From positions 1-12,385 of the forward strand of contig VGFF01000064.1 of NCBI GenBank assembly GCA_016868955.1: DNA of 12,385 nt. Reading direction: 5' to 3'. The notes beneath the pieces were generated by a model. The model was not told where the DNA came from. It was given only the letters and a program-made list of their open reading frames with translations, and did not search any database. Below, in pieces: positions 1-6,414 of the stretch (its first letter is position 1; each line of letters opens with the position of its first letter). A program made the translations under genes and the position numbers. The DNA is from Armatimonadota bacterium. Its GTDB lineage: Bacteria > Sysuimicrobiota > Sysuimicrobiia > Sysuimicrobiales > VGFF01.

Positions 1-597
1 CACGGGACGGGACGCTAGATACTCCCGAATCGCCCTCGCCGTGACCGGAGAGACAAATGCAACCCGGTCCTTCGACCCTTTGCCCGCCCGCACGAACAAA
101 CCCCGTTCGGAAGGCTGCCAGTGCTCGACGAGCAGCCGGAGCAGCTCCGAGGCACGGAGCCCCGCGTCCGCCATGACGAGTAGCATGGCCCGATTTCGCT
201 TGCCCTCCGTCTGCTGAGAACAGGTCGACAACAACGACCGCAATTCGTCTTCTGTTGGCACTTGGGGAAGCGTCTTCGGCAGGCGCACCTGCACGCCGCG
301 AAGGAGTCCCTCGGGGAGCTTGCCGACGGCCGCGCCCCACAGGAAAAAGGTCTTCAGGGTTCGGTAGGCTTGGTGTCGGGTGCTGGCAGAGACGTTGCGC
401 TCGAACAGCCGGGTGAAGAATGCCTGCAGTTGTTGGCTGTCTAGCGGTATGGTGGCACCGCTCACAAACAACCTTGTCCAGTGTGCGTAGACGCGGAGAG
501 TCTTCGGGGAACAACCTGCCACGCGTTTTGATAATAGGAAAGACTCGGCGAGGTCAGGCAGAGTCGGGGACGGCCGAACCTGGAAGGACTGCGTCAT
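1..597 (-). CDS. Tyrosine recombinase / phage-type integrase, C-terminal part outside window
   Basis: The minus-strand frame is open from an ATG at 597 to the left edge (199 codons, no stop). It predicts a site-specific recombinase of the XerC/XerD/integrase family, which cuts and rejoins DNA through a tyrosine. Residues about 14-100 resemble the SAM-like core-binding domain (SPKTLRVYAHWTRLF, then STRHQAYRTLKTFFLW). The catalytic domain begins near 113. It shows the first catalytic Arg in ADAGLRASELLRL (R148) and the beta-hairpin Lys in GKGSKDR (K173). The HxxR, second His and Tyr motifs lie beyond the edge, so activity cannot be judged. The ATG is chosen because AGGGGG (604-609) sits 6 nt upstream; the frame stays open further upstream but would run into the tRNA. 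It is transcribed away from tRNA-Ala, whose 3' end is 76 nt upstream. That layout is usual for integrating elements, though a chromosomal Xer-like gene is also possible. Confidence 0.85.
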   Translation of the reverse strand, partial: MTQSFQVRPSPTLPDLAESFLLSKRVAGCSPKTLRVYAHWTRLFVSGATIPLDSQQLQAFFTRLFERNVSASTRHQAYRTLKTFFLWGAAVGKLPEGLLRGVQVRLPKTLPQVPTEDELRSLLSTCSQQTEGKRNRAMLLVMADAGLRASELLRLLVEHWQPSERGLFVRAGKGSKDRVAFVSPVTARAIREYLASRPV

Positions 598-611
598 CGC
601 GAACCCCCTGA

Positions 612-630
612 ACCGCTGCTTATCAGCGGT
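612..630. repeat. Hairpin between tRNA-Ala and integrase start
   Basis: A perfect 7-bp inverted repeat (ACCGCTG / CAGCGGT) flanks a 5-nt loop. It lies between the tRNA 3' end and the AGGGGG ribosome-binding sequence of the recombinase. There is no T-run after it on either strand, so it is not a clear intrinsic terminator. It could be a processing or attenuation hairpin, or part of a recombinase core site; the sequence does not decide. Confidence 0.4.
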
Positions 631-673
631 GATTTGGAGGTCCACAATCGCTGAAACCCAGTTGTGACTTGAC

Positions 674-748
674 TGGTGGAGACGACGGGATTCGAACCCG
701 TGACCCCCTGCTTGCAAAGCAGGTGCTCTCCCACTGAGCTACGTCCCC
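674..748 (-). tRNA. tRNA-Ala (anticodon TGC), CCA encoded
   Basis: The minus strand folds into a full cloverleaf. The acceptor stem is GGGGACG with CGTCTCC (one G-U pair), the D-arm GCTC/GAGC, and the anticodon stem CCTGC/GCAGG holds loop TTTGCAA with anticodon TGC. The T-arm is ACGGG/CCCGT with TTCGAAT. Discriminator A at 677 is followed by a genomic CCA at 676-674. TGC reads GCA and, by wobble, other alanine codons. The gene is intact, so neighbouring insertions have not broken it. The recombinase gene lies directly downstream and an IS21-type end lies about 55 bp upstream. Confidence 0.97.
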
Positions 749-767
749 GCGAGCGTCCGTCGTCGCG

Positions 768-773
768 ATTCTA
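768..773 (-). promoter_or_regulatory. Possible -10 box for tRNA-Ala
   Basis: TAGAAT on the minus strand lies 19 nt before the first tRNA base, a fitting distance for a sigma70-type -10 box and a short leader. I found no convincing -35 box at 16-18 bp spacing, so this is weak. If correct, the promoter lies between the tRNA and the IS21-type terminus at 803 and was spared by that insertion. Confidence 0.3.
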
Positions 774-802
774 CCAGACCGCGCGCGCCAACCCGCATTT
801 GG

Positions 803-1023
803 TGTCAGCGGTCACGCAAAACTCCCCATATAGGGTCAACGACAACTCTCCACCCTAGTAAGGAGAGGCAAAGGAGGTAAGGGGATGGCGGCATTGGGTG
901 GAATCCCTGGGCAGATCGAGCCTGGGGAGGAAAGCATGCTGGGGAAAGCGCGGTGGGAGCAGGTCCACCGTCTGGCCGAGAACGGGACGACGCTAGCGGA
1001 GATCGCACGGCAGCTGGAGGGGG
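803..1023 (+). mobile_element. IS21-family element, left-end remnant
   Basis: The piece starts at a TGTCAGCGG-type terminus, carries two tandem imperfect copies of a terminal transposase-binding-like repeat (810-828 and 834-852), and continues into the start of an istA-like reading frame. Multiple short terminal repeats and a TG-start end are features known of IS21-family elements. Everything after about 1023 is replaced by the IS3-family element, and no istB or right end is found in the window. The remnant therefore cannot transpose on its own. Family assignment comes from remembered IS21 end patterns and the istA N-terminus, not from a database match. Confidence 0.65.
810..852 (+). repeat. 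Tandem terminal repeats of the IS21-type end
   Basis: Two 19-bp units, GGTCACGCAAAACTCCCCA (810-828) and GGTCAACGACAACTCTCCA (834-852), match at 14 of 19 positions with a 24-bp period. They lie just inside the presumed terminus, where IS21-family elements carry transposase-binding repeats. Confidence 0.65.
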
Positions 1024-1058
1024 CCTGCCCCCCCGTTTCTATACCAGTTGCTAAGTGA
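885..1058 (+). pseudogene. istA: istA-type transposase, N-terminal fragment cut by IS3 insertion
   Basis: The ATG at 885 follows a strong ribosome-binding site (AGGAGG at 872-877, 7 nt spacing). A second in-frame ATG at 936 also has GGAGG at 926-930. The frame encodes 57 residues, of which about the first 45 are original; the rest is read through the IS3 left end to a TGA at 1056-1058. The stretch WEQVHRLAENGTTLAEIARQ resembles the N-terminal helix-turn-helix of IS21 IstA transposases and stops just before the recognition helix. The DDE catalytic domain (family length about 350-500 aa) is missing, so the product cannot be an active transposase. A different HTH protein is possible, but the IS21-like end immediately upstream supports IstA. 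Confidence 0.65.
1024..1050 (+). repeat. IS3 terminal inverted repeat, orfB end
   Basis: This 27-bp end matches the reverse complement of 2220-2246 at 18 of 27 positions, including CCTGCCCCC at the tip and CCAGTTG at the inner end. It abuts the orfB stop codon at 1051-1053. Confidence 0.85.
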
Positions 1059-1908
1059 CTACTATCGCCGCAGCGCGTGTGATCTGACGTAGCTGTTCGG
1101 TCGCCGCGAAGGCCGCTGGCGACATGCGCCCCAGACTGCCATGCGGCCGTTGTTCGTTGTGCTCTCTGCGCCAAGCTTCAATGGTCCTGCGCGCGTCGGC
1201 GATGCTTATAAACCAGTGCGTATTCAGACACTCGTCCCTCAGTCTGCCTTGAAAGCTCTCGACCAGCGCGTTTTGCACCGGCTTTCCGGGATCGATGAAG
1301 TGTAGCTTCACCCCTGCCGCATAAGCCCAGCGATCCATCGCACGTCCCGTGAATTCCGGCCCATTATCGACGGTGATCACTTCGGGGATGCCGCGGCGCT
1401 GTCCAAGCTGCCCCATGACCTCGACCACGCGATCTCCCGGCAGCGAGGTGTCTACTTCCAGCACGAGGCACTCCCGTGTGTGGTCTTCGATGACACTGAG
1501 GACACGAAAGCGCCGGCCGTCGGCGAGCGCGTCGACCAGAAAGTCCATCGACCAGCGCTGATTGACACCCGTCGGCGGGGTCCGCGGTGCAGCACGCAGA
1601 AGCGAAGGACGCTTACGCCGTCTTCGCCGTAGTGCCAGGCGATCCTGACGGTACAGCCGGTAGACCCGCTTGTGATTGACTGCCCACACCTCGCGTACCA
1701 GCGCGTCGTGCAGAAAACGATAGCCGTGGCGCACTCGGCGCTGGGCCAGATCCCGCAGCCGCTCCCGAAACGCCTCGTCGCTCGCTCGATGCCCCTGGTA
1801 ACGGGCCGTTGATCGGCCGACGCCTACCAGTCGACACGATCGGCGTTGCGAATACCCGAAGTCTCGTTGGATCTGCTGCACCATTCCTCGCCGTGCAGTT
1901 GGCGTCAT
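1051..1908 (-). CDS. IS3-family transposase OrfB (DDE integrase domain)
   Basis: This 285-aa catalytic half of the IS3 transposase cuts and joins element ends. An N-terminal HTH_21-like region (about 45-100, YRLYRQDRLALRRRRR) precedes an rve/RNase H-like integrase core (about 115-265). The catalytic triad is present: D122 (WSMDFL), D181 (TVDNGPEF) and E217 (NALVESFQG), with exactly 35 residues between the second D and E, the DD(35)E spacing of IS3. The C-terminal signature RPHGSLGRMSP is also present. Its ATG overlaps the orfA stop (ATGA at 1908-1905). In this family OrfB is mainly made as an OrfAB fusion by -1 frameshifting, and the required slippery site is present. No internal stop or truncation is seen. 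Confidence 0.95.
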   Translation of the reverse strand: MTPTARRGMVQQIQRDFGYSQRRSCRLVGVGRSTARYQGHRASDEAFRERLRDLAQRRVRHGYRFLHDALVREVWAVNHKRVYRLYRQDRLALRRRRRKRPSLLRAAPRTPPTGVNQRWSMDFLVDALADGRRFRVLSVIEDHTRECLVLEVDTSLPGDRVVEVMGQLGQRRGIPEVITVDNGPEFTGRAMDRWAYAAGVKLHFIDPGKPVQNALVESFQGRLRDECLNTHWFISIADARRTIEAWRREHNEQRPHGSLGRMSPAAFAATEQLRQITRAAAIVVT

Positions 1909-2171
1909 GGCTTTTTTGACAGCACGCTCCGCAACGTGTGATTGTCCAGCGTCAGATCCGCAACAAGGCCTTTGAGGCGTCGATTCTCGTCCTCGAGTTG
2001 GCGAAGCCGTCTGGCTTCACTGACGTCCATCCCACCGTACTTCGCTTTCCATCGGTACAGGGACTGCTTGGTGATCCCGTGACGCCGAGTAAGCTCCGTG
2101 ACGCCGACGCCGCGTTCAGCTTCCCGCAGCACCTGGATTATCTGCTCATCTGTGAACCGACTCTTCTTCAT
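1905..2171 (-). CDS. IS3-family transposase OrfA (HTH / leucine zipper)
   Basis: This 88-aa DNA-binding subunit of the IS3 transposase starts with MKKSRFTDEQIIQVLREAE and has a helix-turn-helix (about 8-45, RRHGITKQSLYRWKAKYGG). A coiled-coil/leucine-zipper stretch follows (about 55-85, LRQLEDENRRLKGLVADL). The length and the KYGGMDVSEARRLRQLEDEN signature are typical of IS407-like OrfA. The ATG at 2171 has AGGAGG 6 nt upstream, so translation initiation should be strong. Alone, OrfA binds the terminal repeats and tends to inhibit transposition; fused to OrfB it makes the active enzyme. The last codons hold the A AAA AAG shift site. Confidence 0.93.
   Translation of the reverse strand: MKKSRFTDEQIIQVLREAERGVGVTELTRRHGITKQSLYRWKAKYGGMDVSEARRLRQLEDENRRLKGLVADLTLDNHTLRSVLSKKP
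1911..1917 (-). promoter_or_regulatory. Programmed -1 ribosomal frameshift site (A AAA AAG)
   Basis: The minus strand reads TCA AAA AAG CCA TGA at the end of orfA. The heptamer A_AAA_AAG is in the zero-frame phase needed for tandem slippage. A -1 slip leads straight into GCC ATG ACG, the orfB frame, which is open there. This is the canonical IS3-family arrangement for making OrfAB. I did not identify a clear stimulatory stem-loop or pseudoknot. Confidence 0.85.
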
Positions 2172-2219
2172 CCCGACCCTCCTGGCCGTCGTTTCGGCCC
2201 AGGGACGGTAGTCTCATCT

Positions 2220-2246
2220 CAACTGGATCAGTTTTTCGGGGGCAGG
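2220..2246 (-). repeat. IS3 terminal inverted repeat, orfA end
   Basis: Its reverse complement starts CCTGCCCCCGAAAAACTG and pairs with 1024-1050 at 18 of 27 positions. It lies upstream of orfA, so its sequence would also be where an orfAB promoter reads in from the end. Confidence 0.85.
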
Positions 2247-2492
2247 TCCCGCACCGTCTACACGGCCGCGTTTTCGACTGGCGCGCCCAGCTACGGGATC
2301 GCACGTAGCGGCGGCGGGTTCAACGTCAACGGGGAATGTCCCGCCGCCGCTACGATCGACACGACGGTCACGATCACGTTCTCGCCGTTCGGTCGTCGGG
2401 ACGCGGCGCGCGCCATCACGATCCGCAGCGGCGGCGTCACCGGTGCGGTTTCGATCGATGCCGTCGGCGGAGTCTCCTACGTATATCCGTAA
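2247..2492 (+). pseudogene. GspH/FimT-like pseudopilin, C-terminal fragment truncated by IS
   Basis: The plus-strand frame downstream of the IS is open to TAA at 2490-2492 and encodes about 80 residues with no start of its own; upstream codons in this frame are antisense IS sequence. The pattern NGECPAAATIDTTVTITFSP, then FGRRDAARAITIRSGGV, then GAVSIDAVGGVSYVYP resembles the C-terminal beta-sheet of type IV pilin-like/GspH (FimT) proteins: a Cys followed by TITF-P-GR and a terminal ITV-x-G-V-x-Y strand. The prepilin cleavage site and N-terminal helix are absent, so the remnant cannot be assembled into a pilus. The assignment rests on pattern resemblance only. The end of another secreted beta-rich protein is the alternative. 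Confidence 0.6.
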
Positions 2493-2525
2493 TCACGCCG
2501 AGGCGCGCGGAATCCGCCGGAGCGG

Positions 2526-3104
2526 TCAGCGTGGACGCCAGAGGCCACGACCGCCGATGCGCGCCTGATCCTCGCATGACCTCAGCAGCGCCGCGTATCG
2601 CACGTTCGGCGGAAACGGCGAGGCGACCGCGTAGCCGTCCTCGACGATCAACCGGTTGAACAGCACGTCATCCGGCAACCACACGTAGGCGAGCAATCGG
2701 CCGTAGCGGTCGCGCGTCCGAACGTCGGTCGATAGCCCGACATCGCGGCGGTCGAGGCGCGCCATGGCGTAGGCTTTGGCCTGCTCGCCGAGCGCGCGAA
2801 CGGTCTCGCGGCTGCGGCTCCACGAGCGCGCCTGGCGGTCCATGTGCGGCAGACTCCGCGTCTCCGGGGCGTCGATTCCGATCAACCGCACGAGCTCGTT
2901 CCGCCCCTCGACGCGGGCCCGCACGGTGTCGCCATCGACGACGGTCACGTTCGCGCCGCGGACGAGCTCGTTGGGCGGCGTCGGGTCGTGACATTCGACG
3001 GCCGGCCCGGTAGGCGACGCGACGCCACTCGCTGCCAAGCTCGCGCACGCACCGATTGCTAGGAAGATTCCACTTAGGAATAGCCACGCCAAACGGGGAC
3101 GCAT
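2526..3104 (-). CDS. Thermonuclease-family (SNase-like) lipoprotein
   Basis: This is a 192-aa predicted secreted or membrane-anchored nuclease that would cleave DNA/RNA outside the cytoplasm with Ca2+. Residues 1-20 form a lipoprotein signal peptide: positive start MRPR, a hydrophobic core, and lipobox IGAC with C20 as the lipidated residue. The staphylococcal-nuclease fold spans about 52-190. Family active-site positions are retained: D59 in VVDGDT, R73, D78 and E81 in VRLIGIDAPET, and R136 in DRYGRLLAYV. The ATG at 3104 is preferred because it places the signal peptide at the N-terminus; the frame is open upstream only because it runs antisense to the ppsA fragment. The ribosome-binding site is weak (GGGGA). 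It stands alone between broken genes; a role in nutrient scavenging or DNA uptake is only a guess. Confidence 0.88.
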   Translation of the reverse strand: MRPRLAWLFLSGIFLAIGACASLAASGVASPTGPAVECHDPTPPNELVRGANVTVVDGDTVRARVEGRNELVRLIGIDAPETRSLPHMDRQARSWSRSRETVRALGEQAKAYAMARLDRRDVGLSTDVRTRDRYGRLLAYVWLPDDVLFNRLIVEDGYAVASPFPPNVRYAALLRSCEDQARIGGRGLWRPR

Positions 3105-3258
3105 GTTCCCCACGATACCGCCGCCGTGCCCCAATCCGGCGATGACCATCGGCTGGCGGCGGCGCGGCTCCCGGGTCGCAGCCGCGAAAATCCGGCCGAT
3201 GACGGATCGCCCGCGGCGCCTGGCGGCCCAATGATGGAGCTGAAAAGGGGGGATCTCC

Positions 3259-3348
3259 ATGCGCTGGCTTCGCCCGTTCGAAGAAATCGGCATTACGGAC
3301 GTGCCGCTCGTGGGTGGCAAAAACGCTTCATTCGGCGAGATGCTGCGT
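3259..3348 (+). pseudogene. ppsA: Phosphoenolpyruvate synthase, 5' fragment only
   Basis: The ATG at 3259 follows AGGGGGG (6 nt spacing) and begins MRWLRPFEEIGITDVPLVGG followed by KNASFGEM. This is the N-terminal signature of PEP synthase, whose start forms part of the ATP-grasp pyruvate/phosphate dikinase domain. The family is about 790-900 aa, but homology ends after roughly 28-30 codons. Beyond that the frame stays open to 3867 only because it is antisense to the GH57 gene, so a 202-aa chimeric product could in principle be made but would have no PEP synthase function. PEP synthase converts pyruvate and ATP to PEP for gluconeogenesis; this copy is dead. The loss of its 3' part and that of GH57 meet at the same point. 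Confidence 0.75.
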
Positions 3349-4068
3349 GCTCATCGGCGTGCCGTCTTGCGCCATGTGCAAGTCCGTCACGAAGTACCGC
3401 AGCCCGCGATCGGCGATCCACTCCTCGATGCCGGGCCTCACGCCCCGAGTTTCGCGGCGATGCGGACCGGTCGGCAGGCTCCAACCGTAGCGCGGACGAT
3501 ACGCGGACTCCGGCAGCCAAATGCCGCGCGGCGACCGGCCGAAGTGCCGCTCGTGCGTCGCGACGGCGACGCGCAGCTGCAGGTCGATCGAGGCGTCGCG
3601 CCCGAGCAGCGGCAGGTAGCCGTGGGTGGCGGCGCACGTCATGATCTCGATCGCGCCCCGTTCTTCGAGGGCGCGCAACGCCGTCACGACGTTTCCGTTC
3701 GCCTTGTCGAATCGATCGAGGTGCCGTCGCATCTCCGCTCGCCAGAAGTCCGTCAGCGTCACGCCATCGTCGTCGCCAGTGCGCGCGAACGCCGCGCGAT
3801 CGTCTTCGAGGTGCGCGATGCGATTGGCTGCGAACGCCCCGAACTCGCGGCGGAATGCCGGGTGTGAAAGCTGCTCGCACAGGACGGGCGAGAGGCCGAT
3901 CGTCCAGGCCGGAGATACGCCGTCCGCGAGCAACGCGTCCGCTCCTTCCAGGAGCGGCAAGTAGCAGCCCAGCACGATTTCGTTGAGCCAATCGCTGCCG
4001 TGCGGCCAACGACCGTGACCGAGAACCCAGGGCAAGTGACTGTGGAGAATCAGCGTGAAATCGCTCAC
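3328..4068 (-). pseudogene. GH57 glucan-branching-type enzyme (DUF1957-like), 3'-truncated
   Basis: The frame encodes 246 residues versus roughly 520-560 for GH57 1,4-alpha-glucan branching enzymes, which make alpha-1,6 branches in glycogen-like polymers. The start is GTG at 4068 with GGAG 5 nt upstream. Seen in order are the region-I motif HSHLPWV (9-15), an ATHGYLPLL block (147-155) and the nucleophile motif GIWLPESAY with E187. Family-like sequence ends near GLRYFVTDLHMAQDGTPM, just after the point where the (beta/alpha)7 barrel continues. The last ~10 residues are read through into antisense ppsA. The general acid Asp and the C-terminal helical domain are lost, so activity is very unlikely. 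It is divergent from the sugar-phosphate isomerase gene and shares a 145-bp upstream region with it, which fits a former glycogen/sugar locus. Confidence 0.85.
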
Positions 4069-4184
4069 TTCAGCTCCATTCTACGTACAAATTCGGGTGC
4101 GTAGGGCGTGGCGCGCGCGATCGTCGGCGATCCGCCCACGGAAAGAAGGGACGTCGAGGCACGGGTTCGGGCGTGCGCAGGGAA

Positions 4185-4199
4185 GCCCGAAAATCGGGC
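4185..4199 (+). repeat. Hairpin just upstream of the isomerase start codon
   Basis: GCCCGA and TCGGGC (6 bp) flank an AAA loop and end 14 nt before the ATG at 4214. No Shine-Dalgarno sequence is seen between it and the start. The stem could affect translation of the isomerase or simply lie in the divergent promoter region; no T-run follows, so it is not a typical terminator. Confidence 0.35.
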
Positions 4200-4213
4200 C
4201 GAATAGCGCGGCC

Positions 4214-5284
4214 ATGGCTCTCTTTCCGCTGGACGATTTGCGCGCCGTCAATTCCGTCGACCCCAATGACATGATGGGGTCCGTGCTGAAACTCGGTTCG
4301 ACGTTTCAGGAAGGGTGGCGAATCGGTCGCGACGCGCCCATCGGCGCAAGACCGCATACTTGCGGCGCGATCGCCATCCTCGGCCTTGGGGGCTCGGGCA
4401 TCGGTGGCGACCTGCTGCGGGGATTCCTGTTCGATCAAGGCAAGCAACCCGTGACGGTTGTCAAGGACTACGCCGTGCCGGCGTGGATCGGCCGAGACAC
4501 CCTCGTGCTCGTCTGCTCCTACTCCGGAAACACCGAGGAAACGCTGGCGGCGTTCGAGGCGGTGCGGCGGGCCGGCGCCCCTTGCGTTGCGATCACGTCG
4601 GGCGGAACGCTGGCGCGGCGCGCCGCCGAGCAAGGCGTGCCGGTCGTGACGATCCCCGGCGGCTGGATGCCGCGCGCGGCGCTCGGCTATCTCTTCGGGC
4701 CGATGCTGGGCGTTCTCGAACAGTGGAAGCTCCTCCCGTCGCAGCGCGATCACGTCGATGAGGCGGCGGCGGTGTTGGCCGCGATGAACGGTGAGCTTGT
4801 TCCGAACCAGCCGCAGGTCGACAACGCCGCGAAGCGCGTCGCCCAATCGCTCTTGGGCCGAATCCCAGTCATCTATTCGGTCTCCCGTTTCTCCGAACCG
4901 GCGGCGTTGCGCTGGAAGTGTCAGATCAACGAGAACAGCAAAATGTATGCCGTTTGGAACGTGTGCCCGGAATTGCATCACAACGAAACTGTCGGCTGGC
5001 AATTGGCGGGCCAACCGGAGGGTCTACTGCACGTGGTCGCCCTGCGCGACGCCGCCGATCCCGTGCCCCACGTGCGCCGTCTCGAGATCACGCGCGAGGT
5101 CGCGCTCGATCGCGCCAGCGGCTACGACGAGGTGTGGAGCAGGGGCAGCGGCGCGTTGGCGCGGCTTCTGTCGCTGATCGCGTTCGGAGATGTGGTCAGC
5201 GTCTATCTCGCGTACTTGAACGGCGTCGATCCGCATCCCGTTTCATTGATCGACGAATTGAAGCGGCGATTGGCAGGATCCTAG
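4214..5284 (+). CDS. Bifunctional phosphoglucose/phosphomannose isomerase
   Basis: This 356-aa cytosolic SIS-fold enzyme interconverts glucose-6-P or mannose-6-P with fructose-6-P. Two SIS domains are visible. The first carries ILGLGGSGIGGDLLRG (55-70) and SYSGNTEETL (102-111) for sugar-phosphate binding. The second carries the family's catalytic markers: E240 in INENSK, H256 in PELHHNETVGW, and K350 in SLIDELKRRL near the end. The length fits the family (about 330-360). ATG 4214 is chosen because LDDLRAVNSVDPNDMMGSVL matches the usual N-terminus; upstream in-frame codons from 4055 look non-coding and would overlap the GH57 start. No Shine-Dalgarno is seen. The sugar ABC ATPase follows 26 nt downstream, probably in the same operon. 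It links imported sugars, glycolysis and mannose/GDP-sugar supply. Confidence 0.9.
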   Translation: MALFPLDDLRAVNSVDPNDMMGSVLKLGSTFQEGWRIGRDAPIGARPHTCGAIAILGLGGSGIGGDLLRGFLFDQGKQPVTVVKDYAVPAWIGRDTLVLVCSYSGNTEETLAAFEAVRRAGAPCVAITSGGTLARRAAEQGVPVVTIPGGWMPRAALGYLFGPMLGVLEQWKLLPSQRDHVDEAAAVLAAMNGELVPNQPQVDNAAKRVAQSLLGRIPVIYSVSRFSEPAALRWKCQINENSKMYAVWNVCPELHHNETVGWQLAGQPEGLLHVVALRDAADPVPHVRRLEITREVALDRASGYDEVWSRGSGALARLLSLIAFGDVVSVYLAYLNGVDPHPVSLIDELKRRLAGS

Positions 5285-5310
5285 GCACCACGACGAATCG
5301 GGAGCGAATC

Positions 5311-6403
<1,093 letters not shown>

Positions 6404-6414
<11 letters not shown>

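Larger units (their letters stand above)
1024..2246 (-). mobile_element. IS3-family insertion sequence (IS407-like), apparently complete
   Basis: The element is about 1.22 kb, normal for IS3. It has 27-bp imperfect terminal inverted repeats and two overlapping frames on the minus strand: orfA, then orfB in the -1 frame. The exact ends could be 1026-2244 if the conventional TG..CA termini are used. DDE residues, the orfA HTH and coiled coil, the slippery site and strong orfA ribosome-binding sequence are all intact, so it could be active. No matching 3-4-bp target duplication is visible: bases outside the ends differ on the two sides. The flanking genes also differ (istA fragment left, pilin fragment right), which points to later deletion or recombination through the IS. 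Confidence 0.93.

Noticed and set aside
676..858. Small plus-strand frame starting METTGFEPV
   Set aside because: It is the antisense of tRNA-Ala, a well-known spurious protein pattern.
805..1174. Minus-strand frames across the IS21-type end
   Set aside because: Arg/Pro/Ser-rich composition and overlap with the istA start and IS terminus; no family resemblance.
1938..2246. N-terminal part of the 184-aa plus-strand frame ending at 2492
   Set aside because: These codons are antisense to IS3 orfA; only the part after the IS end is considered a pilin fragment.
3105..3320. N-terminal extension of the nuclease gene to 3320
   Set aside because: It would bury the lipoprotein signal peptide and runs antisense to the ppsA start; ATG 3104 fits the signal peptide.
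4055..4213. N-terminal extension of the isomerase to 4055
   Set aside because: It overlaps the GH57 start, is rich in Arg and low-complexity codons, and the family N-terminus begins at 4214.
4918..5310. Long N-terminal extension of the ABC ATPase
   Set aside because: It is a frame-shifted shadow of the isomerase gene; ATG 5311 has a good ribosome-binding site and starts the conserved domain.
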